A stretch of DNA of 35,770 nucleotides, taken from Deltaproteobacteria bacterium (GTDB taxonomy: Bacteria; Desulfobacterota; Deferrimicrobia; J040). The translations under genes were made by a program, and so were the position numbers. Each line of letters starts with the position of its first letter. Within the stretch, counting starts at the first letter, position 1. The stretch covers positions 93,135-128,904 of the forward strand of contig WVXK01000057.1 of assembly GCA_011773515.1 (NCBI GenBank). The letters run 5' to 3'. This document shows, in pieces, positions 14,060-21,967 of the stretch. The notes beneath the pieces were generated by a model. It saw only the letters and a program-made list of their open reading frames with translations. It ran no database searches and was not told the origin of the DNA.

Positions 14060-17000
14060 AGGCCGCTATCAGATGGATGGCGAAGAACCACGTCGCCGCA
14101 AACATCCTCATGCTCGTCCTCATAATCGGCGGCATGGTGAAGGGCTTCTCCATAAAGCAGGAGGTGTTCCCCGAGGTGGACCTGGACAGGATCCAGGTTT
14201 CCGTGGCCTACCCGGGCGCCGGTCCCGAGGAGGTTGAGGAGGGGATCCTGCGGAAGATCGAGGAGAGCCTGACCGGCGTCGACGGGATCGAGGAGATCAC
14301 CTCGAGCGCCGCCGAAGGCATCGGCGTCGTAACTGCGGAGATCGAAACCGGCGAGGACCCGGACCGCGTGCTGCAGGATGTGAAGAGCGAGGTGGACCGG
14401 ATCGTCACCTTCCCGGAAGATGCGGAGAAACCGGTCATCTCCAAGCTGGTGAGCCGCAGCGAGGTCATCTCCGTCGTGGTCTACGGGGACGTGTCGGAAA
14501 GGGTGCTCCGGGAACAGGCAGAGGGAATACGGGATGACCTCCTGGCCCTGCCGGGCATCACCCAGGTGGACCTTGGCGGGGTGCGTCCCTACGAGATATC
14601 GATCGAGATTCCCGAGGAGAACCTGCGGCGCTACGACCTGACCCTCGAGGAGGTGGCCCGGCGGGTCAGGCGGGCCTCCCTGGATCTGCCCGGCGGGACG
14701 ATCAAGACCGAGGGGAGCGAAATTCTCCTCCGCACGAAGGAGCGGCGCTACTTCGGGCCTGAGTACGCCGACATCGCCGTGGTGACCAGCACGGACGGCA
14801 CGGAGGTCACCCTCGCTGACATCGCCCGGATAGAGGATGGGTTCCGCGAGACGGACGTGTTCGCCATGTTCGATGGGGGTCCGGCGGCGATGGTGAAGGT
14901 CTTCAGGGTGGGGGACCAGAAACCGATCAGGATCTCGAAAATCGTGAAGGATTACGTCCAGCGGAAGAAGCCTCAAATGCCCACGACGGTAAACATCGAC
15001 GTCTGGTTCGATACCTCGGAGATCTACCAGAGCCGGATAAACCTCCTTTTGAAGAACGCCGCCCTGGGGCTTACCCTTGTGCTCATCATCCTGGGCCTCT
15101 TCCTGGAAATACGGCTGGCCATGTGGGTCATGCTGGGCATACCGATCTCCTTTTTCGGGGCCATGCTGCTCATGCCCACGATGGACGTCTCCATCAACAT
15201 GCTCTCCCTGTTTGCCTTCATCCTGGCCCTGGGGATACTCGTGGATGACGCCATCATCGTGGGGGAAAATGTCTTCGAGCACCGCCAGAGGGGAAAGGCC
15301 TATCTCGATGCGGCCACGGAAGGCACCATAGAGGTGGGGATCCCCGTCATTTACGCCGTTTTGACCACCGTGGTCGCCTTCATGCCCCTTATCTTCGTCA
15401 CCGGCGTGATGGGCAAGTTCATCAAGGTGATCCCCCTTGTGGTCATTGCTCTCCTTTGCATGTCGCTCATCGAATCGCTCTTCGTGCTTCCCGCCCACCT
15501 CTCGGGGGGGAGGCTGAATGATCGTGTGAAGGGGGGGGTGCTGGGGGCCATAGAAAGGGTGCGCCTCTGGTTCGGAAGGTTTCTCGAAGGGTTCATTTCA
15601 CGAAGGTACCGGCCCTTCCTGGAGCTCTGCCTGAGAAACCGCTACACCACCGTCGCCACGGGCATCACCGCGCTATTCCTCACTCTCGGGGTCGTCCGGG
15701 GGGGCATCATCAAGTTTACCTTCATGCCCGAGGTGGAGGGCGACCTGGTAATCGTGTCCATCAAGATGCCTCCCGGCACGCCGGTGAATGAGACGGCAAA
15801 GGTGACGGGATTAGTCGTTGACCGGGGGAAGGTGGTCGTCGACGAGTTCGACCGGGGCCGGCAGGGGAATCCTTCGATCATGCGTAACGTCTTCTCCATC
15901 GTGGGGAGCACCCTGGTGAGGCATGGCCCGGCGGGAGGGGAGACCGATTCTGCCTCCAATATCGCGGAGGTCGCCATGCTGCTGACCGAAAGCAAGGAGC
16001 GGGGTGTCCCCGCGGCGGACGTGGCGGGCATGTGGAGGGAGGCGGTGGGGACGGTTGCCGGCGTTGATTCGATCACCTTCACGTCCTCCCTCTTCGAGGT
16101 CGGCTCCGATATCGATATCCGCGCAGCCCACGAGGACGCGGGCGTCCTTTCTGCCGTTGCCGGGCGTATCAAGCGGAACCTCGCCGGGTACCCCGGCGTG
16201 GGAGACATAGACGACAGCCTGTCGCGGGGGAAGCGGGAGCTCAAGATCAACCTCCGGCCCGAGGCCCGGATGCTCGGGGTTACCGAGGAGGAGCTCGGCA
16301 GGCAGATCCGGTCGGCCTTTTACGGGGCAGAGGCGCTGCGCCTGCAGCGGGGGCGCAACGAGGTGAAGGTCATGGTTCGCTACCCCGAGGAGGACCGGAG
16401 GAAGCTGTGGAACCTGGAATCGATGCGGGTGCGCACACCTGAGGGCGGGGAGATCCCGCTCGCTCGCGCCGCAAGCGTCAACGAAGGGTGGGGATTTGCC
16501 CGCATCAACCGGACGAACCGGAAACGGGTCGTCAACATCACCGCACGGGTCGACCCATCCCAGGCAAATGCACAGGAGATCCTCATCGATTTGCAGGAGA
16601 GCCTCTTTCCTACGCTTGCCAGGGACTACCCGGGCCTGTCCTTTGACCTGGTGGGCGAGGAGAAGGAGCGGAAAGAGTCGCTGGACAGCATGAAGCAGGG
16701 TTTCACCATGGCCCTGATAGGAATCTTTGCGCTTCTGGCCGTGCCCTTTCGCAGCTACAGCCAGCCGCTCCTGATCATGGCCGCCATCCCCTTCGGCGTC
16801 GTCGGTGCCGTCGTGGGGCACATGATCATGGGATTCAGCCTGAGCATCCTGAGCTTTTTCGGCATCGTGGCGCTTGCCGGCGTCGTGGTCAACGACTCTC
16901 TCCTGCTCATCGACCGGGTCAACGTAAACCGGAAGGAGGGGTCTGACCTCGTCACGGCGCTCGTCGACGGGGGGGCACGCCGCTTCCGCCCGATTCTCCT

Positions 17001-17226
17001 CACGTCGCTTACCACCTTTTTCGGGCTCACGCCGATGATCCTGGAAACGAGTGTCCAGGCCCAGTTTCTGATCCCTATGGCTATCAGCCTGGGATTCGGG
17101 ATCCTGTTCGCCACGGGCATCACCCTGCTCCTGGTCCCATCCCTCTACATGATCCTCGAGGATGTCCGAAAACTGCTGGGCTTCGGGATGAACAGGGTCC
17201 GCAGGGAGAGCGAAACCACCCGGTAA
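14056..17226 (+). CDS. RND efflux transporter (AcrB/MMPL-type inner-membrane pump)
   Basis: A 1056-residue inner-membrane proton antiporter of the AcrB/HAE superfamily. TM1 is at about residues 13-30, followed by the porter loop with FPEVDLDRIQVSVAYPGA. The TM4 motif ALGILVDDAIIVGEN carries the paired aspartates D397 and D398 that relay protons. TM7 and the second large loop follow, then TM8-12 with IVALAGVVVNDSLLLIDRVN. The length matches the family. The GTG start overlaps the fusion protein stop. The substrate cannot be read from the sequence; the LVDDAIIVGEN variant and the divergent docking region suggest a hydrophobic-compound pump not closely related to AcrB of enteric bacteria. Confidence 0.95.
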   Translation: MKAAIRWMAKNHVAANILMLVLIIGGMVKGFSIKQEVFPEVDLDRIQVSVAYPGAGPEEVEEGILRKIEESLTGVDGIEEITSSAAEGIGVVTAEIETGEDPDRVLQDVKSEVDRIVTFPEDAEKPVISKLVSRSEVISVVVYGDVSERVLREQAEGIRDDLLALPGITQVDLGGVRPYEISIEIPEENLRRYDLTLEEVARRVRRASLDLPGGTIKTEGSEILLRTKERRYFGPEYADIAVVTSTDGTEVTLADIARIEDGFRETDVFAMFDGGPAAMVKVFRVGDQKPIRISKIVKDYVQRKKPQMPTTVNIDVWFDTSEIYQSRINLLLKNAALGLTLVLIILGLFLEIRLAMWVMLGIPISFFGAMLLMPTMDVSINMLSLFAFILALGILVDDAIIVGENVFEHRQRGKAYLDAATEGTIEVGIPVIYAVLTTVVAFMPLIFVTGVMGKFIKVIPLVVIALLCMSLIESLFVLPAHLSGGRLNDRVKGGVLGAIERVRLWFGRFLEGFISRRYRPFLELCLRNRYTTVATGITALFLTLGVVRGGIIKFTFMPEVEGDLVIVSIKMPPGTPVNETAKVTGLVVDRGKVVVDEFDRGRQGNPSIMRNVFSIVGSTLVRHGPAGGETDSASNIAEVAMLLTESKERGVPAADVAGMWREAVGTVAGVDSITFTSSLFEVGSDIDIRAAHEDAGVLSAVAGRIKRNLAGYPGVGDIDDSLSRGKRELKINLRPEARMLGVTEEELGRQIRSAFYGAEALRLQRGRNEVKVMVRYPEEDRRKLWNLESMRVRTPEGGEIPLARAASVNEGWGFARINRTNRKRVVNITARVDPSQANAQEILIDLQESLFPTLARDYPGLSFDLVGEEKERKESLDSMKQGFTMALIGIFALLAVPFRSYSQPLLIMAAIPFGVVGAVVGHMIMGFSLSILSFFGIVALAGVVVNDSLLLIDRVNVNRKEGSDLVTALVDGGARRFRPILLTSLTTFFGLTPMILETSVQAQFLIPMAISLGFGILFATGITLLLVPSLYMILEDVRKLLGFGMNRVRRESETTR

Positions 17227-17325
17227 GAAATTGCAATGCAGGGTTAAGGTTCCAAAATGCGGAGTGAAGCCCGGGTCGGGGAAGCGGCGGAGAGCAATGA
17301 ATCAAGAGGTCAGATAGCGAAAGGG

Positions 17326-17382
17326 CGGAGCTTTTTCGGGGCCTACCCCCCTTTTGCTTGCGGCTCATGACGAAAAGCTCCG
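17326..17382. repeat. Inverted repeat between the efflux operon and the hydratase gene
   Basis: CGGAGCTTTTTCG (17326-17338) and CGAAAAGCTCCG (17371-17382) are complementary apart from one extra T/A, around a 32-base loop. The arms contain T and A runs but no free T tract follows. It could end the pump transcript by a long hairpin or be a small mobile-repeat relic. The remainder of 17227-17481 shows no gene. Confidence 0.45.
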
Positions 17383-17481
17383 GACCTGGACTGACTCTCT
17401 TGTCATGGATAACCTTTTTCAAGACGACTGTTTGAAAAATTCTGCATCTCAATCAGAAACGGCGCAGGAAAGGAGATAGCC

Positions 17482-18276
17482 ATGGAACACAGAAATATCC
17501 GCGTTGAAGAGAGTGAGGGCATCCTGAAGATCACCATCAACCGGCCGGGGGCCATGAACTCCCTGAACAGGGACACGGCCGTCGAGCTCTTATCGGCGCT
17601 TTCACGGGCGCGGGATGACGAATCCATCAGGGTCGTGATCCTGACCGGGAGCGGAGAGAAGGCCTTCATAGCCGGGGGCGACATCAATGAAATCAAGGCG
17701 AGCTTCGAGAAAGGGCAGATGGCCGCCAGGGACGGGTTCGCCGTCCGGGGTCAGGATCTTATCACGTTCATCGAGAGGCTCGGCAAGCCGGTCATTGCCG
17801 CCGTAAACGGCTATGCCCTCGGGGGAGGATCGGAAATCACCCAGGCCTGCCACCTCGCCATTGCCTCGGAGAACGCCCGTTTCAGCCAGCCCGAGATCAA
17901 CCTGGGATTCAACCCCTGCTGGGGCGGGACGGTGCGACTTCCCCGCCAGGTAGGCCCGAAGAAGGCCCTCGAGATGATACTGACCGGCGAGATGATCGAT
18001 GCCCGGGAGGCGTACAGGATCGGCCTGGTAAATGCCGTGGTCAAGCAGGAAGAGCTCATCGCGGCGGCGGAGCGGCTCGCAAGGAAGATCACCGAGAAGT
18101 CGGGTGTCGCGGTGAGGCTCTGCCTGGATTCGGTCCTTTCCGGGCTGGGTATGTCCCAGACGGAGGCCCTGGCAAACGAAGCCAACCTGCTCGGCCTGGC
18201 GGCTGCAACGGAGGACGCCCTGGAGGGCGTTACGGCGTTCCTTGAAAAGCGCAAGCCCGTGTTTACGGGCCGGTAG
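17482..18276 (+). CDS. Enoyl-CoA hydratase/isomerase family protein
   Basis: A 264-residue crotonase-fold enzyme. The oxyanion-hole segments are AFIAGGDINEI (about 61-71) and GYALGGGSEIT (110-120). The two catalytic glutamates are E118 and E138 (in FSQPEINLGF), exactly 20 residues apart as in rat mitochondrial hydratase (E144/E164), so true hydratase chemistry on an enoyl-CoA is expected. The C-terminal helices needed for trimer formation are complete. An AAGGAGATA ribosome site precedes the ATG. It may act in beta-oxidation or aromatic ring-derived acyl-CoA breakdown together with the acyl-CoA dehydrogenase at 33944-35206, although the two are far apart. Confidence 0.93.
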   Translation: MEHRNIRVEESEGILKITINRPGAMNSLNRDTAVELLSALSRARDDESIRVVILTGSGEKAFIAGGDINEIKASFEKGQMAARDGFAVRGQDLITFIERLGKPVIAAVNGYALGGGSEITQACHLAIASENARFSQPEINLGFNPCWGGTVRLPRQVGPKKALEMILTGEMIDAREAYRIGLVNAVVKQEELIAAAERLARKITEKSGVAVRLCLDSVLSGLGMSQTEALANEANLLGLAAATEDALEGVTAFLEKRKPVFTGR

Positions 18277-18415
18277 CCCGGTAAGGCTTAAAAAGAGCAT
18301 ATAGATCCCGGGACGGACGGGGCCCCCTGTCACTCCAACCGCAGGAATGGGTGGCGCACCACCTGCTGATTTTTGTTGCCTGCCCTGCTGCCGACCTGAA
18401 AGGAATCCGGGGGAG

Positions 18416-18709
18416 CTACGGTATCTTTTTCAGGATCCCCGCGAACTCCTCCTTCGTGAACCCTTTGAGGGTGGTGGTTTTGACGTTTCCCCGCGCGCTG
18501 ATTCCCAGGGCAAATGCAGTCGCTGCCTCGTCGCTGGGGCCCTCGCCGATGGCCATACAGTCATATTCTCCCATCAGAACGTAGTAGCCCAGCACCTTTC
18601 CCCCCATCGCCTCCCACGCCTTGAAGCCCTCCTCTATCCGGGCGGTTGCGTTTTTGATGTCTTTCATCCCCTGGTCCGTGTATTTCATTAGGAGTACGTA
18701 TACCGGCAT
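18416..18709 (-). CDS. GYD-domain protein
   Basis: A 97-residue one-domain protein of the GYD family. It starts MPVYVLLMKYTDQGMKDI, has the motif GYYVLMGEYDCMAIGEGPSD (about residues 41-60) in the place of the family's Gly-x-Tyr-Asp signature, and ends with a helix KEEFAGILKKIP. These proteins form a small ferredoxin-like alpha/beta dimer; no enzyme activity is established. The ATG at 18709 is eight bases after AGGAGGT; an ATG two codons upstream is too close to it. Longer versions up to 18847 have no support. It is a single-gene unit with its own promoter at 18897-18925. Confidence 0.85.
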   Translation of the reverse strand: MPVYVLLMKYTDQGMKDIKNATARIEEGFKAWEAMGGKVLGYYVLMGEYDCMAIGEGPSDEAATAFALGISARGNVKTTTLKGFTKEEFAGILKKIP

Positions 18710-18896
18710 GACCATTACCTCCTTTCTTCCTGCTGGTGGTTGTGCCACCATTTCCCGTGTTCGTTCAATGCGTGCGAAAACTTCCCGGCATCGGAAGGGC
18801 AGATGCGACGACCCCTGCGGGTGAAGTGATGCCCCCTCCCCTGTCAATCGAGAGGGCGGTCCTGTTCGAAGAGTTCAATATGGCCCCTGTTGTTTT

Positions 18897-18925
18897 AGGA
18901 TAGGCGTGTCCGTGGGGGCTGTCAA
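18897..18925 (-). promoter_or_regulatory. Sigma-70-type promoter for the GYD gene, with upstream AT-rich palindrome
   Basis: On the minus strand TTGACA (18925-18920) and TATCCT (18902-18897) are 17 bases apart: a perfect -35 and a 4/6 match for the -10. The region just upstream (about 18927-18970) is very AT-rich and contains the perfect 12-bp palindrome TAAAACGTTTTA (18957-18968), which could be an operator or an UP-like element. The leader would be about 180 bases long. The rest of the 18710-19064 gap has no visible gene. Confidence 0.5.
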
Positions 18926-19064
18926 TTGTTTTATGGAATTGTGAAAATAATTATAATAAAACGTTTTACTGTCGCCAATTCCGTTTTGCCGGTTAAAACC
19001 CCGGGACGGGAATGGGGGGTTTGCGGGGTGTGGGCTGCCTGCCGCCTGTGATTGCAGAGGACCC

Positions 19065-19928
19065 TTAATCCTTGATAAAGGTGCCTTCCCTCAGCTCCTT
19101 CAGGGCCTGCTCGATTTCCTCTTTCGTGTTCATCACGAAGGGGCCGTACCGGGCGACGGGCTCATTTAAGGGTTTGCCCGAGACCAGGAGAAAACGCACG
19201 CCCCTCTCCCCGGCCCTGGCGGTGAGGGTATCGCCATCTCCCAGAACGGCGAGTTTCGTGTGGGATATGGTCCTGCCCCCGTTACCGCCCGTAACGCCGA
19301 AGGTACCCTCTCCTTCGAACACGTAGGCGAAGGCGTTGTGCCCCCGGGTGATGGCGTGGGTGAAGGTGCCGCCGTTGGAAACCATCACGTCGAGGTAGGT
19401 GGGGTCTGCGGCAATTTCCGTTACCGGGCCCCGGATGCCGTCCACCGAACCGGCGATCACGCGGACCCGCGTCCCGTCGCCCCGGTCGAATACCGGAATC
19501 CGGCCCGACGGGATCTCCTGGTACCGCGGCTCTGTCATCTTCAGTTTCGCAGGGAGGTTGACCCAGAGCTGGAAACCGTCCATGTTGCCCCCTGATGGCC
19601 GGGGCATCTCCTCGTGCATGATACCCCGTCCCGATGTCATCCACTGGATGTCGCCCGCCGTTATGCTCCCTTCATTTCCGATGCTGTCCCTGTGGTGGAC
19701 GACGCCGGCGAGCACGTAGGTGACCGTTTCGATGCCCCGGTGGGGGTGCATGGGAAATCCGGCAAGATAATCCTCGGGCCGCCGGGATCCGAAGTGGTCA
19801 AAGAGCAGGAAGGGGTCCAGGTAATTCAGCGCCCCCGCGGCGATGCTCCGCCTGAGCCTGACGCCGGCCCCCTCCGTGACGTAGCGGGGCTCGATGATTT
19901 CCCTTACCGATCTGGGCCGCTTATCCAT
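19065..19928 (-). CDS. Pirin family protein
   Basis: A 287-residue bicupin of the pirin family. The metal site of the N-terminal cupin is intact: H61 and H63 in FPMHPHRGIETVTYVL, H105 and E107 in RGIMHEEMPR. The motifs GDIQWMTSGRG and FQLWVNLPAK are also typical. The second cupin (about residues 150-260) has lost such residues, as in other pirins. Known members include quercetin-degrading enzymes and redox-sensing partners; the substrate here is unknown. The start has an AAGGAGG site about ten bases upstream. It reads away from the cold-shock gene. Confidence 0.92.
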   Translation of the reverse strand: MDKRPRSVREIIEPRYVTEGAGVRLRRSIAAGALNYLDPFLLFDHFGSRRPEDYLAGFPMHPHRGIETVTYVLAGVVHHRDSIGNEGSITAGDIQWMTSGRGIMHEEMPRPSGGNMDGFQLWVNLPAKLKMTEPRYQEIPSGRIPVFDRGDGTRVRVIAGSVDGIRGPVTEIAADPTYLDVMVSNGGTFTHAITRGHNAFAYVFEGEGTFGVTGGNGGRTISHTKLAVLGDGDTLTARAGERGVRFLLVSGKPLNEPVARYGPFVMNTKEEIEQALKELREGTFIKD

Positions 19929-20126
19929 AGATCCTTGACCTCCTTCGTCCGGCCGGGTCCCGTGGTCAGTTCCGGTAGTTTGGACATTTTCTCTTTCCTC
20001 CCCTTTTAGGATGCGTTTTCAGGTGTATGAGAACCGCGGGAGGGAAGAAATATTATCGCCGGAAAAAGGGCCGGAGGAAGGGGTTTTCGTCCCCCCGCCA
20101 TCGAAAGGGCGGGGTATCCCTTGTTC

Positions 20127-20155
20127 TTGACTTTGATATTTTTTGTTGATAGCAT
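20127..20155 (+). promoter_or_regulatory. Probable promoter of the cold-shock gene
   Basis: TTGACT (20127-20132) and TAGCAT (20150-20155) are 17 bases apart, matching the consensus at 5/6 and 4/6 positions. A leader of about 64 bases would follow, ending in the strong site AAAGGAGGT (20210-20218) eight bases before the ATG. A leader of this kind is usual for cold-shock genes. Confidence 0.45.
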
Positions 20156-20225
20156 TTTTGTCTGTGTGAAAAAATTCTAACATCGCACCCAGCAGAGGAG
20201 TACTTATCAAAGGAGGTAAGGTAAG

Positions 20226-20429
20226 ATGGTAAAAGGCAGTGTCAAGTGGTTCAATGATTCCAAGGGGTACGGTTTTATCGAGCAGGAGGACGGCCCGGAT
20301 GTTTTTGTCCATTTCTCCGCACTCCAGATGGAGGGTTTCAAGACCCTGTACGAGGGAGACAAGGTGGAGTTTGAAATTACCGAAGGCCCGAAAGGACCTC
20401 AGGCCACCAATGTGGTGAAGATCAGCTGA
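20226..20429 (+). CDS. Cold-shock protein (CspA family)
   Basis: A 67-residue single-domain cold-shock protein that binds single-stranded RNA and DNA. Both RNA-binding motifs are present: KGYGFIEQ (RNP1, the usual KGFGFI with Tyr for Phe) and VFVHFSAL (RNP2). It starts [17 protein letters not shown] and ends [11 protein letters not shown], the full length of the family. It stands alone, with its own promoter and a rho-independent terminator, and has the strongest ribosome binding site in this part of the window, which agrees with high expression. Confidence 0.97.
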   Translation: MVKGSVKWFNDSKGYGFIEQEDGPDVFVHFSALQMEGFKTLYEGDKVEFEITEGPKGPQATNVVKIS

Positions 20430-20452
20430 GGCAAAAAAAAATAATGGACGCG

Positions 20453-20483
20453 AAAGCCCCGGTAACTTCCGGGGCTTTTTTTT
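20453..20483 (+). terminator. Rho-independent terminator of the cold-shock gene
   Basis: AAAGCCCCGG (20453-20462) pairs perfectly with CCGGGGCTTT (20469-20478) around the loop TAACTT, followed by T to 20483. On the minus strand the same hairpin is followed a few bases later by a T-rich stretch (20431-20443), so it may also serve the HDAC-fold gene that ends at 20492. Confidence 0.92.
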
Positions 20484-20491
20484 GCCCGCAC

Positions 20492-21394
20492 CTATCGGGG
20501 GGGCTCCCCCGTTTTGAGCCCGGCCAGTCCCTCTATGATGGGCGGTATCAGGGACGTGGCCAGCTTTGTGTGTGAGCCGCCGCCGAGGACCACCGCGAGC
20601 CTTCCCCCGCATGCTTCCTCTGAGACATCCAGCATCAGGCGGGCGATATCCATGAAGCAGGGGGCGGTAAGGCCGATGTCGCCGTAGTCGCCCCGGTGGG
20701 TGTCGAATCCGAAGTACCAGAAAAGAAGGTCAGGCTTGAATTCCCTTACCCGGCGGGGAACGTGCTTTTCGACCAGCTCGAAGTAGACGTCGTTCATGGG
20801 CCTTCGGTCCTCTCCCCTTCCCCGGCCCCACCAGGGGCTCGGGTAGGCCACGTCCACTTTCGTTCCGTCGGGCGATTCGTAATCGGTGCCGCAGATACAG
20901 ACGTGGAGGATGTCGGGGTCGTCTGAGAAAAGGTCCCGCGTGCCGTCCCCGTGGTGGGCATCGGTGTCGACGATGGCGAAACGCTCGAGACCGTGCTTCT
21001 CGCGCAGGTTTACGATGCACAGGGCCACATCGTTGAAGCAGCAGTATCCACCGAAATAGCTCTTCCCCGAATGGTGCCCGCCGGCGCCGATGAAGGCGAA
21101 GGCATTGGCAATTTCACCCTCGGCGATCTTTTCCCCCGCCATCACCACGCCCATCGCCGAGTGCCATGCGGTAGAGCAGAGGGGGTCCCTCTTCACCCCT
21201 TCGATCATGTCGGGGGTGTGGACCTTGAGCAGCAGGTCGAGCGGGATGGGGCCCGGCTCGTACAGCTTTATCCTGTCGCTTCGCAGGATGGTATCCAGGA
21301 CCATGGGAAAGTCGGCAAGCCGCGCCCCCACGGTCAGGTAGCTGCGCCGCGAATAGGAGGGGTGGTAGAATATGCCCGTCCTGTGCCCGGTCAT
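20492..21394 (-). CDS. Histone deacetylase-fold hydrolase with Tyr-to-His active-site change
   Basis: A 300-residue member of the arginase/deacetylase fold (HDAC, acetoin utilisation, acetylpolyamine hydrolase relatives). The tandem histidines are H107 and H108 (GAGGHHSGKSYFGG), the zinc ligands D145 and H147 (VDTDAHHGDGT) and D231 (FGFDTHRGD). The catalytic tyrosine, normally in the sequence LGGGGY, is replaced: here VVLGGGSHTK places H275 at that position. In vertebrate class IIa HDACs the same Tyr-to-His change greatly lowers activity on ordinary acetyl-lysine. The protein could act on another acyl or amide substrate, or bind acyl-lysine. It follows no same-strand gene closely; the Shine-Dalgarno sequence is weak. 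Confidence 0.85.
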   Translation of the reverse strand: MTGHRTGIFYHPSYSRRSYLTVGARLADFPMVLDTILRSDRIKLYEPGPIPLDLLLKVHTPDMIEGVKRDPLCSTAWHSAMGVVMAGEKIAEGEIANAFAFIGAGGHHSGKSYFGGYCCFNDVALCIVNLREKHGLERFAIVDTDAHHGDGTRDLFSDDPDILHVCICGTDYESPDGTKVDVAYPSPWWGRGRGEDRRPMNDVYFELVEKHVPRRVREFKPDLLFWYFGFDTHRGDYGDIGLTAPCFMDIARLMLDVSEEACGGRLAVVLGGGSHTKLATSLIPPIIEGLAGLKTGEPPR

Positions 21395-21538
21395 GACCGG
21401 TTCCCGGAAAAGGGGGAGTGAGGGTGAATCTTAGAGCACGAAAGACGCGATATCCGGCTCATTTCTCTATCCTTCTTTCTTCGCTTCCCTGTCATGCAAA
21501 CCCGGGGAGGTTCAGGTAAAGGGGGAAAACGCGCTTCT

Positions 21539-21817
21539 TTAATCCCCCTCCCACAGATCGAGCTCGAGATCCGAGTCCGCGATTTTCACCCCGTCGGGAA
21601 ATCCCAGCAGGCCGAGCAGTTTTTCCCCCAGATCGGGTGAGTTCCAGCAGTCGCGGCAGAAAGAGTATTCCTCGGCAAACAGGCCGACGGAGATTCCAAG
21701 GTCTTCGACGATAAGGTGGCTTCTCTCGCTGTCCCTGCAAAGGGCGCACGCGAGCAGGTGCCTATCTCCAAACATGGCAGACTGTTTGGTTCTCGCCTTC
21801 CCTTTTTTTTCGCTCAT
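21539..21817 (-). CDS. Small four-cysteine, probably zinc-binding protein
   Basis: A 92-residue protein with two CxxC pairs, C24/C27 (LLACALCRDS) and C54/C57 (YSFCRDCWNS), 26 residues apart, which fits a zinc-ribbon or similar structural zinc site. The N-terminus is basic and the C-terminus is strongly acidic (DSDLELDLWEGD). The ATG lies nine bases after AAGGAG. I do not recognise the family. It begins 150 bases after the end of carB on the same strand and may be read from the carB transcript; it need not be related in function. Confidence 0.65.
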   Translation of the reverse strand: MSEKKGKARTKQSAMFGDRHLLACALCRDSERSHLIVEDLGISVGLFAEEYSFCRDCWNSPDLGEKLLGLLGFPDGVKIADSDLELDLWEGD

Positions 21818-21967
21818 GTCGGGCTCCTTGGCAGGCGTCCTTGTCCCGGGAAGACACTGGTTACCTGTTGTGATGTCGATAAGCGGGGTTTGTCTTCACA
21901 ATTCTTCCCGCATGCCCGGCCTGCGTTTCCCGGGATGGGTCCCCCGCCCGCCACTTCCGGTAACGGG

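Noticed and set aside
13741-15498. 585-codon open frame on the minus strand
   Set aside because: Opposite the fusion protein and RND genes; translation is rich in His/Asp and Gly/Asp, as expected of a shadow frame, and shows no domain.
20019-20612. 197-codon open frame on the minus strand over the cold-shock gene
   Set aside because: Covers the cold-shock gene, its promoter and its terminator on the other strand; no ribosome site.
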